This document shows, one piece after another, positions 22,816 to 32,044 of a stretch of DNA of 64,000 nt (position 1 is its first letter; every line of letters begins with the position of its first letter). The position numbers were made by a program, and so were the translations under genes. The notes under the pieces were generated by a model. That model saw nothing but the letters and a program-made list of their open reading frames with translations, had not been told where the DNA came from and searched no databases. This DNA comes from an uncultured Collinsella sp. (GTDB taxonomy: Bacteria; Actinomycetota; Coriobacteriia; Coriobacteriales; Coriobacteriaceae): positions 1-64,000 of the forward strand of contig URPK01000003.1 in the NCBI GenBank assembly GCA_900549715.1, in the 5' to 3' direction.

Positions 22816-24159
22816 ATGAGCGAATCCCTGCGCACCGTGAACGTCGGTCTGATCGGTCTGGGGACCGTCGGCGGCGGCGTGGCCCGTCTGATCAAGAGCC
22901 ACCACGATGAGTACCTGGCCGCCTACGGCATCGACCTTAAGCTGACCCGCGCCTGCGCGCTTGCCTGGGAGCAGGCCGAGGCAGCCGGTATTGAGCGCGA
23001 GGCCTTTACGAGTGACTGGCACGATGTCGTCACCGACCCCGCCGTCGACATCGTCGTCGAGCTGATCGGCGGCGAGCATCCCGCAACCGAGATCTTCACC
23101 ACCGCCTTTGAGCACGGCAAGCATGTCGTCTCTGCCAACAAGGCTCTGCTGGGCCGTCACGTCGAGACGCTTGCCGAGAAGGCGCGCGCGTGTGGCGTGC
23201 AGATTAAGTGCGAGGCCAGCTGCGGCGGTGGCATCCCCATTGTCAGCACGCTCGAGCACGACCTGGTGGGCAACAAGATCCTGACCATCGCCGGCATTCT
23301 CAACGGTACCACCAACTATATCCTGTCGCGCATGGACGCCGAGGGCGCCGATTACGCCGACGTGCTCGCCGATGCACAGGCCAAGGGCTATGCCGAGGCC
23401 GACCCGTCAGCCGACGTCGACGGCTTCGACGCCGCCAGCAAGACGGCCATCCTCGCCTCCATCGGCTTTGGCACCCGTGTTACCACCGACGATGTGTACC
23501 AGCAGGGTATCCGTACCATCGGCGCCGAGGACATCGCCCAGGCCCGTGAGCTCGGCTACACCATCAAGCTGCTCGGCATCGCCCGCAACACCGACGCCGG
23601 CGTCGACGTCCGCGTGCATCCCACGCTGATCCCCGCCGATCACATGCTTGCCAAGGTCAACGGCGCCATGAACGCCGTCTACGTGGTGGGTGACGCCGTG
23701 GGCGAGACCATGTTCTACGGCGCGGGCGCGGGCTCCTTCCCCACCGCGAGTGCCGTCGTGGGCGATATACTGTCGCTCTCCGAGCAGATCAGCCGCGGCG
23801 TGGCCCCGCTGCCCGAGATTGAGCCCTATGGCCACAACCTCGCCTTTAAGCCCATGGACGAGCTCCAGACCAAGTACTATGTGCGCCTGAAGGTCGCCGA
23901 CCGCGTGGGCGCCCTGTCCGAGACGGTCGATATCTTTGCCAAGCACAACATCTCGATCTCGCTCATCAACCAGGTCGAGGACGGCAAGTCGGGCGTCAGC
24001 GATGCCTGCTCGGTCATCTTCCTGACGCACCGCGCGCTCGAGAAGGACGTCCAGGCTGCCGCCGCCGAGCTTGCCAGCGTCGACTGCGTGGCCGAGGTCG
24101 CCAACGTCCTGCGCATCGAGGACGTTGAGGCTTGGACCGAAGGCGTTATGGCCAACTAA
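22816..24159 (+). CDS. hom: homoserine dehydrogenase
   Basis: A 447-residue NAD(P)-dependent enzyme that reduces aspartate semialdehyde to homoserine for threonine and methionine synthesis. Visible: Rossmann GLIGLGTVGGGVARLI near residue 10, VVSANKALLGRH near 110, CEASCGGGIPIV near 134, the homoserine site GILNGTTNYILSRM near 160, the catalytic Lys region ASKTAILASIGFG near 208, and a C-terminal ACT domain (about 355-447) that normally gives threonine feedback control. ATG after GAAGGAG. It is monocistronic: a strong terminator follows. Confidence 0.96.
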   Translation: MSESLRTVNVGLIGLGTVGGGVARLIKSHHDEYLAAYGIDLKLTRACALAWEQAEAAGIEREAFTSDWHDVVTDPAVDIVVELIGGEHPATEIFTTAFEHGKHVVSANKALLGRHVETLAEKARACGVQIKCEASCGGGIPIVSTLEHDLVGNKILTIAGILNGTTNYILSRMDAEGADYADVLADAQAKGYAEADPSADVDGFDAASKTAILASIGFGTRVTTDDVYQQGIRTIGAEDIAQARELGYTIKLLGIARNTDAGVDVRVHPTLIPADHMLAKVNGAMNAVYVVGDAVGETMFYGAGAGSFPTASAVVGDILSLSEQISRGVAPLPEIEPYGHNLAFKPMDELQTKYYVRLKVADRVGALSETVDIFAKHNISISLINQVEDGKSGVSDACSVIFLTHRALEKDVQAAAAELASVDCVAEVANVLRIEDVEAWTEGVMAN

Positions 24160-24191
24160 TTCGATTTTCGCTCTACGACCTATATGTGTGA

Positions 24192-24230
24192 GGGGCTCCC
24201 GTTCAGCAGTGGACGGGAGCCCCTTTGCTT
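24192..24230 (+). terminator. hom terminator
   Basis: GGGGCTCCCGT, 10-base loop, ACGGGAGCCCC, then TTTGCTT. Eleven perfect pairs about 30 bases after the hom stop codon. Confidence 0.88.
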
Positions 24231-24381
24231 GCGCGCATGGGGCGTATTGGCGCAATCCGCATTTGAACGACTTGGCCGCTCCTGACAGCCGGGGGTACCG
24301 TTCGCCGACATGCAGCCGGAGCCGATTTTGGCTGCCGTTATGCTGTGCTGTGTATATCCGCCCGCAAAGAGAGGAAGCACC

Positions 24382-25130
24382 ATGTTGCTCGAGGGCAAGA
24401 AAGCAATCATCACCGGCGGCACGCGCGGTATCGGCTATGCCATCGCCTGCCGTTTTATCGAGGAAGGTGCTGCCGTCACCGTCTTTGGCTCGCGCCAGGA
24501 GACTGCCGACGCTGCCGTTGAGAAACTGACGACCGCCTATCCCGAGGCCAAGGTTTGGGGCCGCCCTGCGACCTCACCTCGCTCGAGGCCGTAACCGAGG
24601 CCTTTACCCAGGCTGCCGCCGATATGGGCGGCCTGGACACGGTCGTCAACAATGCCGGCATCTCCCAGCGTTCTCCCCTTTTGGACTACACGGCCGAAGA
24701 GTTTGCAAAGGTCATGGACCTCAACGTCGTCGCCGTCTTTAACGGCCACCAGGCTGCCGCCAAGATCATGACCGAGGCCGGCCACGGCGGCACCATCACC
24801 ACCACGAGCTCGATGGTCGCCAAGTATGGCCAGCCCTCCGGCGTCGGCTATCCCACGTCCAAGTTTGCCGTCAACGGCATGGTCCAGTCGCTCTCGCGCG
24901 AGCTCGCCCCCATGGGCATTCGCGTCAACGCCGTCGCACCCGGCGTGACCAAGACCGATATGGTCGCCAACCTGCCCGAAGAGGTCATCAAGCCTATCAT
25001 CGCCACCATTCCGCTGGGCCGCATGGGCGAGCCCGAGGATGTCGCCAACGCCTTCGTCTTCTTGGCGAGCGACATGTCCGCCTACGTCACGGGCGCCGTG
25101 CTCCCCGTCGACGGAGCCGCCCGCTCCTAA
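24382..25130 (+). pseudogene. SDR-family oxidoreductase with a one-base frameshift
   Basis: A FabG-like short-chain dehydrogenase. Frame 1 from the ATG at 24382 gives the NAD(P) site ITGGTRGIGYAIA; the protein then loses frame near 24562 (KVWGRP) and continues in another frame with CDLTSLEAV, NNAGIS, SSMVAKYGQPSGVGYPTSKF (catalytic Ser, Tyr, Lys) and the usual C-terminus to 25130. Restoring one C in CGCCCTGCGAC gives a perfect 249-residue enzyme. All catalytic residues survive, so the lesion is very recent or a sequencing error. Substrate unknown; glucose/alcohol-type or 3-oxoacyl-ACP reductases are candidates. Confidence 0.85.
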
Positions 25131-25175
25131 GAGGCCACAAGCTTTGACCCCTGGCCCCAACATAGCTCAACCAAA

Positions 25176-25216
25176 AAAGGCGCGCTTCCTGCATCAACTG
25201 CAGGCGGCGCGCCTTT
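25176..25216. terminator. bidirectional terminator after the SDR gene
   Basis: AAAGGCGCGC and GCGCGCCTTT arms with an inner CCTGCA/TGCAGG pairing; A-run on the left, T-run on the right. It can serve both the plus-strand SDR gene and transcripts from the right. Confidence 0.75.
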
Positions 25217-25229
25217 GTTCTGTTTGTAT

Positions 25230-25403
25230 GGGAAACTGCGTCCCGGTATTTCAGCTCAGAACGGGGCACGGTTTCCCCCAGGACCTCCTTGCGGAAACTG
25301 CATCCCACTCTGAGCGCCCATTCCGGGACACAGCTTCCCAACGGCCCCCGTTTCGGAAACCACATCCCGTTCCGAGCCTTCAAAGCGGGACGCGGCTTCC
25401 CCG
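25230..25403. repeat. tandem array of three ~61-bp palindromic units
   Basis: Units at 25230-25279, 25292-25339 and 25353-25403. Each has a left arm of the type GGAAACYRCRTCCC, a central TCNGAG-like spacer, and a right arm CGGGRCNCGGNTTCCC that is its imperfect complement, so each folds into a long hairpin. The spacing between units is 61-62 bases. Unit similarity is clear although loops differ. They lie after the SDR terminator and before the antiporter stop codon. Not coding. Confidence 0.75.
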
Positions 25404-25415
25404 AGAAAGTATCGA

Positions 25416-26978
25416 CTACTTACCGTCGTCGTCTTCGGCTTCTTCGCGCGCATAGAGCTCCAGCATGCGGCGGCGGTATTCGCGCACAGCGAGCTTGGCG
25501 CGCTCCAGGCGGCGGCGCTCACGCGGAGTCAGCTCGGACGGGTCGACCTCGTCTCCATAGGTCTTATCGGCAAGCAGGTGCGCCGCGTCCACGATGCGGG
25601 CATCGATGTGGCCGCTCGCTGCCTCGGCGGAAAGACGCTCGGCAATCGTATCGAGCGTAGGCAGGCCCTCGAATACGCGACCATGGCCATGCGAGGTCAG
25701 CAGCTCGTGCTCGCGCGCGAGCAAGCTCGCTAGGTCGTGGTGGGCGCGCAAGATGTCGAGCGCATCGGATGGATGCTCGGCAACCTCTGCCACGGCGGCG
25801 ACCGGTGCGGCATCCACCACGCGGTAGAAGAGCTGCGCGAGCAATGGCATCAAGAACACCGTGATGGCACCGGCGGCAACCATAACCGACGCGATGTCTT
25901 GCGACAGCGCGCCCGCGTTGACGGCAACGCTCGTCACGGCAACGATGATCGGCAGTGCCGTGGTGCAGTACAGGGCAACGGTAATGCGACCGTACGCCGA
26001 CACATCGCGCGTCGCAGGACAAATGCTCATAGAGATAAGAATGGGCACCGCGCGAATGATCAACAACGCCACGATAAAGCCCGCGAGCAAGCCCGGGCGC
26101 GACGCCACGGCCGTCAGGTCGATCTTTGCGCCCGACACGGTAAAGAACACCGGAATCAAAAAGCCGTAGGCCAGGCCGTCAAGCTTGGTCTCGAGCGTAT
26201 GGTTGCCCTCGGGGATAATGTAGCGCAAGACAAAGCCGGCGGCAAAAGAACCCAACACGATGTCGAGATCAAAGACGGCCGAGAACGCCACGAGTGTGAC
26301 CAGGATGAGCACCGTCAGGCGCACGAAGGTCTGTGACGTGGTATCGGCGCGTTCCTCGACAAACGCAAAGAAGCGGCTGCCGACGCGCTTGGAGCGGCTT
26401 GGGACCACGGCCAGCAACACGCAAACCACCGCAAACAAGCCAAGGATTACAAGCGTTTGAATGCCAGTGCGGGCAGACAGCAGCACCGACATAGCAAGCA
26501 CGGGCCCAAGTTCGCCCCAGGTGCCATACGCGAGAATCGAGTCGCCCACGCGTGTGCCGGTGAGCGAGCGCTCACGCATGATGGGCACAAGCGTACCGAG
26601 CGCCGTCGAAGTGAGGGCAAGTGTCACGGCGATACCGTCGAAATGGCTGACCGAGAACCATGGGGTAAAGCGCACGGCAAGCCAGGCGATACCAAACGTG
26701 ACGACCCACGTCGCCAAGCCGTAGCGCCCCTCGACGCCCGTGATGCTCTTGGGGTCGATCTCAAAGCCGGCAAGCAGGAACAAAAAAGCCAGGCCCAGCT
26801 CGGACACAAGCGAGACCTCAGCATCTACATGGATGACGCCGAGCATATGGGGTCCCAGTACCGCGCCGAGCACGAGCAAAAAGACCGTCTCGGGAACGGG
26901 TTTTCCAGGAATCGCCGAGGCGATAAAAGGACTCGCAAAGGCCACGAGCGCAATGATGGCGAGCGAAACGAATGCCAT
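25416..26978 (-). CDS. CPA2-type cation:proton antiporter
   Basis: A 520-residue membrane protein. Residues 1-385 contain about 12 hydrophobic segments typical of Na+/H+ or K+/H+ exchangers of the KefB/NapA group: PGKPVPETVFLLVLGAVLGP near residue 22, ELGLAFLFLLAGFEIDP near 60 (the transport Asp/Glu helix), LTSTALGTLVPIM near 120, and SFAAGFVLRYIIPEG near 248. The ~135-residue cytoplasmic tail is charged and helical (LTPRERRRLERAKLAVREYR) and has no TrkA-N motif. The ATG at 26978 is preferred over one eight codons upstream. Ion specificity is not predictable. Monocistronic, divergent from purL. Confidence 0.85.
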   Translation of the reverse strand: MAFVSLAIIALVAFASPFIASAIPGKPVPETVFLLVLGAVLGPHMLGVIHVDAEVSLVSELGLAFLFLLAGFEIDPKSITGVEGRYGLATWVVTFGIAWLAVRFTPWFSVSHFDGIAVTLALTSTALGTLVPIMRERSLTGTRVGDSILAYGTWGELGPVLAMSVLLSARTGIQTLVILGLFAVVCVLLAVVPSRSKRVGSRFFAFVEERADTTSQTFVRLTVLILVTLVAFSAVFDLDIVLGSFAAGFVLRYIIPEGNHTLETKLDGLAYGFLIPVFFTVSGAKIDLTAVASRPGLLAGFIVALLIIRAVPILISMSICPATRDVSAYGRITVALYCTTALPIIVAVTSVAVNAGALSQDIASVMVAAGAITVFLMPLLAQLFYRVVDAAPVAAVAEVAEHPSDALDILRAHHDLASLLAREHELLTSHGHGRVFEGLPTLDTIAERLSAEAASGHIDARIVDAAHLLADKTYGDEVDPSELTPRERRRLERAKLAVREYRRRMLELYAREEAEDDDGK

Positions 26979-27162
26979 GTGATGCCTTTCTCTTGTTTGC
27001 ACTTCACTGTAGCACCCTCGCCGTCCTCAACGCGCCGTGAGCTGTCGTATCATAGTGACGTTTACAAACATGTGGCTCAAGGCGACCGCGAGGCTTGCCC
27101 CGCAAACCGACCGCTGCCGCATACCGTACCGTACGCCCAACCGATCAGGAAGGCAGGAACCA
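26979..27162. other. divergent promoter region antiporter / purL
   Basis: A 184-bp non-coding gap. A possible purL -10, TATCAT (27048-27053), lacks a recognisable -35. No purine riboswitch or PurR box was recognised. AGGAAGGCAGGAA precedes the purL ATG. Confidence 0.35.
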
Positions 27163-30100
27163 ATGGTCTCTCGTATTTACGTGGAGAAGAAACCCGGGTT
27201 CGACGTCGAGGCTCAGCAGCTCAAGGGCGAGCTGACCGAGATTCTCGGCATCAAGGGCATCGAGGCCCTGAGGATCATCAACCGCTACGACGTCGAGGGC
27301 ATCGACGAGGAGCTGTTCCGCTCCTGCGTGCCGGCCGTCTTTAGCGAGCCCCAGGTCGATGTGACCTACGACGAGCTCCCCGCAAGCGATGGCGCCGTCT
27401 TTGCCGTCGAATTCCTGCCTGGCCAGTTTGACCAGCGCGCCGACTCCGCCAGCGAGTGCGTGCAGCTCATCAGCCAGGGCGAGCGCCCCGCCGTGCGCTC
27501 CGCCAAGGTCTATATGATCTCGGGCGCTCTGGACGAGGCCGCCATCGATGCCATCAAGCACTACGTGGTGAACCCCGTCGAGGCGCGCATCGCCTCACTC
27601 GACCTGCCCGAGACGCTGTACATGGAGACCCCCGAGCCCCAGCCCGTCGAGGTGCTCGACGGTTTCCGCGAGCTCGACGAAGCCGGCCTTGCCGCCTTTA
27701 TCTCCGAGCGCGGCCTTGCCATGGACGAGGCGGACATCGCCTTCTGCCAGCAGTACTTCCGCGATGAAGATCGCGACCCCACCATCACCGAGATCCGCGT
27801 GATCGACACCTATTGGTCCGACCACTGCCGCCACACCACCTTCGGTACCGTCCTGGACGACGTGACGATTGACGACGCCGTGGTGCAGCAGGCCTTCGAC
27901 CGCTACATGGAGATGCGCCACGAGCTCGGTCGTGACGCCAAGCCCGTCTGCCTCATGGATATGGGCACCATCGGCGCCAAGTATCTCAAGAAGACCGGCG
28001 TCATGACCGATGTCGATGAGTCCGAGGAGATCAACGCCTGCACCGTCAAGGTAAAGGTCGATGTCGATGGCGAGGACCAGGACTGGCTGTTCCTGTTTAA
28101 GAACGAGACCCACAACCACCCGACCGAGATCGAGCCCTTCGGCGGTGCCGCCACCTGCGTGGGCGGCGCTATCCGCGACCCGCTCTCGGGCCGCAGCTAT
28201 GTGTATCAGGCCATGCGCGTCACCGGCGCCGGCGACCCCACCGTCCCCGTGTCCGAGACGCTCGAGGGCAAGCTGCCGCAGCGCAAGCTCGTGACCACCG
28301 CTGCCGCCGGCTACTCCAGCTACGGCAACCAGATCGGCCTTGCCACCGGCCAGGTCAACGAGCTCTATCACCCCGGCTACGTGGCCAAGCGCATGGAGGT
28401 CGGCGCCGTCGTGGGCGCTACCCCGGCAAACCACGTGCGCCGCGAGTGCCCCGCCCCCACCGACAAGATCATCCTGCTGGGCGGCCGCACCGGCCGCGAC
28501 GGCATCGGTGGCGCCACCGGCTCCTCCAAGACCCAGAACACCGAGTCCATCGAGACCTCGGGCGCCGAGGTCCAGAAGGGCAACGCCCCGGTAGAGCGCA
28601 AGCTGCAGCGTTTGTTCCGCCGCGGCGACGCCTGCCGCCTGATCAAGCGCTGCAACGACTTTGGCGCCGGCGGCGTCTCGGTTGCCGTGGGCGAGCTTGC
28701 CGACGGCCTGTATGTCGACCTTGATACCGTGACCAAGAAGTACGACGGCCTGGACGGCACCGAGCTCGCCATTTCCGAGTCCCAGGAGCGTATGGCCTGC
28801 GCCGTCGCTGACGGTGACGTCGAGGAGTTCATGAGCTACGCCGCCGAGGAGAACCTGGAGGCGACCGTTATCGCCGAGGTTACCGCCGAGCCGCGCATGC
28901 GCATGGCCTGGAACGGCGTCGCCATCGTCGACCTATCCCGCGAGTTCCTCAACTCTAACGGCGCGCCCAAGCACCAGGTCGCCCACGTGTGCGCCCGCAG
29001 CGTGTGGCAGCCCAGCTGGGCCGGCACCACGCTTGCCGAGCGCATGACCTCGCTTGTCACCGATCTTAACGTCGCCTCCAACAAGGGCCTTTCCGAGCGC
29101 TTCGACTCCACCATCGGTGCCGCGACCGTGCTCATGCCCTTTGGTGGCAAGACGCAACTCACCCCGAGCTCTGCCATGGTCGCCAAGTTCCCCGTGGACG
29201 GCGAGACCACCACGGCAAGCGCCATGGCATGGGGCTTCAACCCCTACCTGATGGAGGCCGACCAGTTTGCTGGCGCCTACCTGTCTGTGGTCGAGTCCAT
29301 CGCCAAGCTCGTGGCTGCCGGCTTTGAGCACAAGCGCGCCTACCTCTCCTTCCAGGAGTACTTCGAGCGCCTGCGCACCGAGGCCGAGCGCTGGGGCAAG
29401 CCCACGGCCGCCGTCCTTGGTGCCCTCATGGCCCAAGTCGACCTGGGCGCCGGCGCCATCGGCGGCAAGGACTCCATGAGCGGTTCGTTTGAGGACGAGG
29501 CCGGCGAGCTCAACGTTCCGCCGACCCTGATCAGCTTCGCTGTGGCCGTGGGCCGCACGGCGCGCGCTGTCTCCCCTGAGTTCAAGGGTCTGACGCACCG
29601 CGTCGTCCGCATCGCCCCCGCCACCTATGGCGAGGACTACCGCCCCGATGCCCAGCAGCTGCTCGCCGCGTTTGACGCCGTCGAGGCGCTCACTGCTACC
29701 GGCAACGCCCTGGCCATCTCCACGCCCGGCTACGGCTGCGGCGCCGAGAGCCTCTTTAAGATGTGCGTCGGCAACCAGATCGGTATCGAGCTTGCCGAGG
29801 ATGTGGACGTGGAGAGCTTCTTCACCCCGCTCTACGGCAGCTTTATCGTCGAGCTCGCCGATGACGCCGAGCTGCCCGAGGTAGCCGACGGCGTTGTCGT
29901 GGAGCCCCTGGGCACCACCGTCGAGGGCTATGTCATCGATACCGGCTCCGAGGTCATCGAGCTCTCCGAGCTCCAGGAGGCCTGGGAGAGCGGGATCGAG
30001 GGTGTCTTTGCCTACCGCAGCACCGGCGAGCAGCCCGAGGTCGCGACCATCGACTACCGCACCAAGGATATCCACGTGTACGGCGGCGCCAAGATCGCCC

Positions 30101-30909
30101 GCCCGCGCGTGATCATCCCCGTGTTCCCCGGCAACAACTGCGAGTACGACAGCGCCCGCGCCTTCCGTGCCGCCGGTGCCGAGGCCGACACCTTCGTGAT
30201 CAACAACCTCACGCCCGAGGCTGTTGCCGAAAGCACCCACGAGCTTGCCCTCCGCATCCGTGCAAGCCAGATCGTCATGATCCCCGGTGGCTTCTCGGGC
30301 GGCGACGAGCCCGACGGCTCCGCCAAGTTCATCACGGCGTTCTTCCGCGCTCCCGAGGTCACCGAGGCAGTCCGCGACCTGCTCAAGGCCCGCGACGGCC
30401 TGATGCTGGGCATCTGCAACGGCTTCCAGGCCCTGGTCAAGCTCGGCCTGGTGCCCTACGGTGACATCGTCGACGCCACGCCCGATGCGCCCACGCTGAC
30501 GTTCAACACCATCGGTCGCCATCAGAGCCGCCTGGTGCGCACCCGCATCTCGTCCAACCTGTCCCCGTGGCTGTCGCAGTGCAGCCTCGACGACCCCTAC
30601 ACCGTCGCCATCAGCCACGGCGAGGGCCGCTTTGTCGCCAATGACGAGGTGCTCGCCCAGCTGATCGCCAACGGCCAGGTCGCCACGCAGTACGTGGGCG
30701 AGAACGGCAAACCCAGCATGGATCTTTCCGTCAACCCCAACGGCTCCGCACTCGCTATCGAGGGCATCACGAGCCCCGACGGCCGCGTCCTGGGCAAGAT
30801 GGGCCATGCCGAGCGTCGCGGCGACAACCTGTACCGCAACGTGCCCGAGCATGTCCCCGGCGATAAGTTCATGCCGATCTTTGAGAGCGGCGTGGCCTAC
30901 TTCGCTTAA
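27163..30909 (+). CDS. purL: phosphoribosylformylglycinamidine synthase, large single-chain form
   Basis: A 1248-residue enzyme of de novo purine synthesis that converts FGAR, glutamine and ATP to FGAM. The synthetase part has two related AIRS-type halves (KNETHNHPTEIEPFGGAATC near residue 308; FGAGGVSVAVGELADG near 502; GGKDSMSGSF near 768). The C-terminal ~260 residues are a class I glutamine amidotransferase: NNCEYDSARAFRAAGA, GGFSGGDEPDG, catalytic Cys in LGICNGFQALVK, and His/Glu in AISHGEGRF. This is the fused type seen in many Clostridia and Coriobacteria, so no separate PurQ or PurS is needed. The ATG at 27163 follows AGGAAGGCAGGAA. It ends with its own terminator; no other pur genes are adjacent. 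Confidence 0.97.
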   Translation: MVSRIYVEKKPGFDVEAQQLKGELTEILGIKGIEALRIINRYDVEGIDEELFRSCVPAVFSEPQVDVTYDELPASDGAVFAVEFLPGQFDQRADSASECVQLISQGERPAVRSAKVYMISGALDEAAIDAIKHYVVNPVEARIASLDLPETLYMETPEPQPVEVLDGFRELDEAGLAAFISERGLAMDEADIAFCQQYFRDEDRDPTITEIRVIDTYWSDHCRHTTFGTVLDDVTIDDAVVQQAFDRYMEMRHELGRDAKPVCLMDMGTIGAKYLKKTGVMTDVDESEEINACTVKVKVDVDGEDQDWLFLFKNETHNHPTEIEPFGGAATCVGGAIRDPLSGRSYVYQAMRVTGAGDPTVPVSETLEGKLPQRKLVTTAAAGYSSYGNQIGLATGQVNELYHPGYVAKRMEVGAVVGATPANHVRRECPAPTDKIILLGGRTGRDGIGGATGSSKTQNTESIETSGAEVQKGNAPVERKLQRLFRRGDACRLIKRCNDFGAGGVSVAVGELADGLYVDLDTVTKKYDGLDGTELAISESQERMACAVADGDVEEFMSYAAEENLEATVIAEVTAEPRMRMAWNGVAIVDLSREFLNSNGAPKHQVAHVCARSVWQPSWAGTTLAERMTSLVTDLNVASNKGLSERFDSTIGAATVLMPFGGKTQLTPSSAMVAKFPVDGETTTASAMAWGFNPYLMEADQFAGAYLSVVESIAKLVAAGFEHKRAYLSFQEYFERLRTEAERWGKPTAAVLGALMAQVDLGAGAIGGKDSMSGSFEDEAGELNVPPTLISFAVAVGRTARAVSPEFKGLTHRVVRIAPATYGEDYRPDAQQLLAAFDAVEALTATGNALAISTPGYGCGAESLFKMCVGNQIGIELAEDVDVESFFTPLYGSFIVELADDAELPEVADGVVVEPLGTTVEGYVIDTGSEVIELSELQEAWESGIEGVFAYRSTGEQPEVATIDYRTKDIHVYGGAKIARPRVIIPVFPGNNCEYDSARAFRAAGAEADTFVINNLTPEAVAESTHELALRIRASQIVMIPGGFSGGDEPDGSAKFITAFFRAPEVTEAVRDLLKARDGLMLGICNGFQALVKLGLVPYGDIVDATPDAPTLTFNTIGRHQSRLVRTRISSNLSPWLSQCSLDDPYTVAISHGEGRFVANDEVLAQLIANGQVATQYVGENGKPSMDLSVNPNGSALAIEGITSPDGRVLGKMGHAERRGDNLYRNVPEHVPGDKFMPIFESGVAYFA

Positions 30910-30947
30910 ACCTTTCCCATCGGGTACAATCTCTTCGGGTAACAACA

Positions 30948-30984
30948 CCCGCCACCGACACATCCGGTGGCGGGTTCTTTTTTG
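30948..30984 (+). terminator. purL terminator
   Basis: CCCGCCACCG, 7-base loop, CGGTGGCGGG, followed by TTCTTTTTT. Ten perfect pairs, 38 bases after the purL stop codon. Confidence 0.92.
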
Positions 30985-31008
30985 CTTCGCGCATGCAGGA
31001 AGGACATC

Positions 31009-31944
31009 ATGGAAAGCCGCAAGCCGTATCTCGCCACCCTGCCCGGACTCATCCTGGGCTGTCTTGTTTGCTGTGCACTCTGGGGATCGGCCTTTCCCTG
31101 CATCAAGATCGGCTACGCACTCTTTGGTATCCCGGCGCACGATAGCGCCTCGCAGCTGCTCTTTGCGGGCTTGCGCTTCACGCTTGCCGGCGCCCTGGTT
31201 ATCGTTGGGATGAGTGCGGCCCAACGCCGCCCCCTCATTCCGCAGGCTCGCGACATCAAGCCCATCTTTGTCTTGTCGCTCTTCCAGACTATCGGGCAGT
31301 ACTTCTTTTTCTATCTGGGCCTCTCGCGCGCCAGCGCCATGTCGAGCTCCATCATCGAGGCCAGCGCCAACTTCCTCGCAATCCTCTTTGCCGCCCTGGC
31401 ATTTCACACCGAGAAGCTCAATACGGCCAAGGTGCTTGGCTGTGCGCTGGGCTTTGCCGGCGTCGCGCTCGTCAACCTCTCGGGCGCAGATGGCACCTTT
31501 GGCTTCAGGCTCGATGGCGAGGGCTTTATCCTAGCCTCCACTGTCGCGGGTGCTCTTTCGACCTGCCTGATCGGCATCTTCTCGCGCAAGCACGACGGCG
31601 TCTTGCTTGCCGGGTGGCAGTTCTTGGTCGGCGGCCTGGTCCTCACCGCCATCGGCTTTTTGATGGGTGGCGCGCTCTCCCCCACGGCGATTGTCCCCGC
31701 CATCGTGCTCATCATCTACATGGCGCTTATCTCCGCGGTCGCCTACTCGCTGTGGTCGCGCCTGCTTGCCGTCAACCCCGTCAGCCGCGTCTCGGTCTTT
31801 GGGTTTATGAACCCGGTCTTTGGCGTACTGCTGAGCGCACTGCTGCTTGGCGAGGGCGCCGGCACGAGCCTCGTTACCGTCATCGTTGCCCTGCTCTTGG
31901 TCTGCAGCGGCATCATCATCGTCAACAAACCCAAAAAAGCCTAG
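31009..31944 (+). CDS. EamA/DMT-family transporter
   Basis: A 311-residue membrane protein with about ten hydrophobic helices in two repeated EamA halves, residues 10-150 and 160-300 (CCALWGSAFPCIKIGYALFG near 27; YLGLSRASAMSSSIIEAS near 102; ALISAVAYSLWSRLLAVNPVS near 243). Drug/metabolite transporters of this class mostly export amino acids or metabolites. The ATG follows AGGAAGGACATC. It lies directly after the purL terminator and ends in a terminator of its own. The substrate is unknown. Confidence 0.85.
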   Translation: MESRKPYLATLPGLILGCLVCCALWGSAFPCIKIGYALFGIPAHDSASQLLFAGLRFTLAGALVIVGMSAAQRRPLIPQARDIKPIFVLSLFQTIGQYFFFYLGLSRASAMSSSIIEASANFLAILFAALAFHTEKLNTAKVLGCALGFAGVALVNLSGADGTFGFRLDGEGFILASTVAGALSTCLIGIFSRKHDGVLLAGWQFLVGGLVLTAIGFLMGGALSPTAIVPAIVLIIYMALISAVAYSLWSRLLAVNPVSRVSVFGFMNPVFGVLLSALLLGEGAGTSLVTVIVALLLVCSGIIIVNKPKKA

Positions 31945-32019
31945 CGAACTGCCCTTATTTAGCAGAGAGATTCACATACTTTAGTTTAATGGAGTACATC
32001 GGTGAGCTGAAGGCCACCA

Positions 32020-32044
32020 CGCACGCAAGCGTGCGCCCCTTTTT
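32020..32044 (+). terminator. terminator of the EamA transporter gene
   Basis: CGCACGC-aa-GCGTGCG followed by CCCCTTTTT, about 75 bases beyond the stop codon. The T-run overlaps the end of the convergent diguanylate cyclase gene. Confidence 0.75.

Noticed and set aside
25230..25403. CRISPR array
   Set aside because: Only three units, each itself palindromic, with degenerate repeats and spacers of about 12-14 bases; no cas genes nearby.
28933..31407. Long open frame (about 820 codons) antisense to purL
   Set aside because: It mirrors the codon bias of the highly conserved purL frame, has no ribosome site and encodes low-complexity Gly/Ala/Asp/His-rich sequence with no family likeness.
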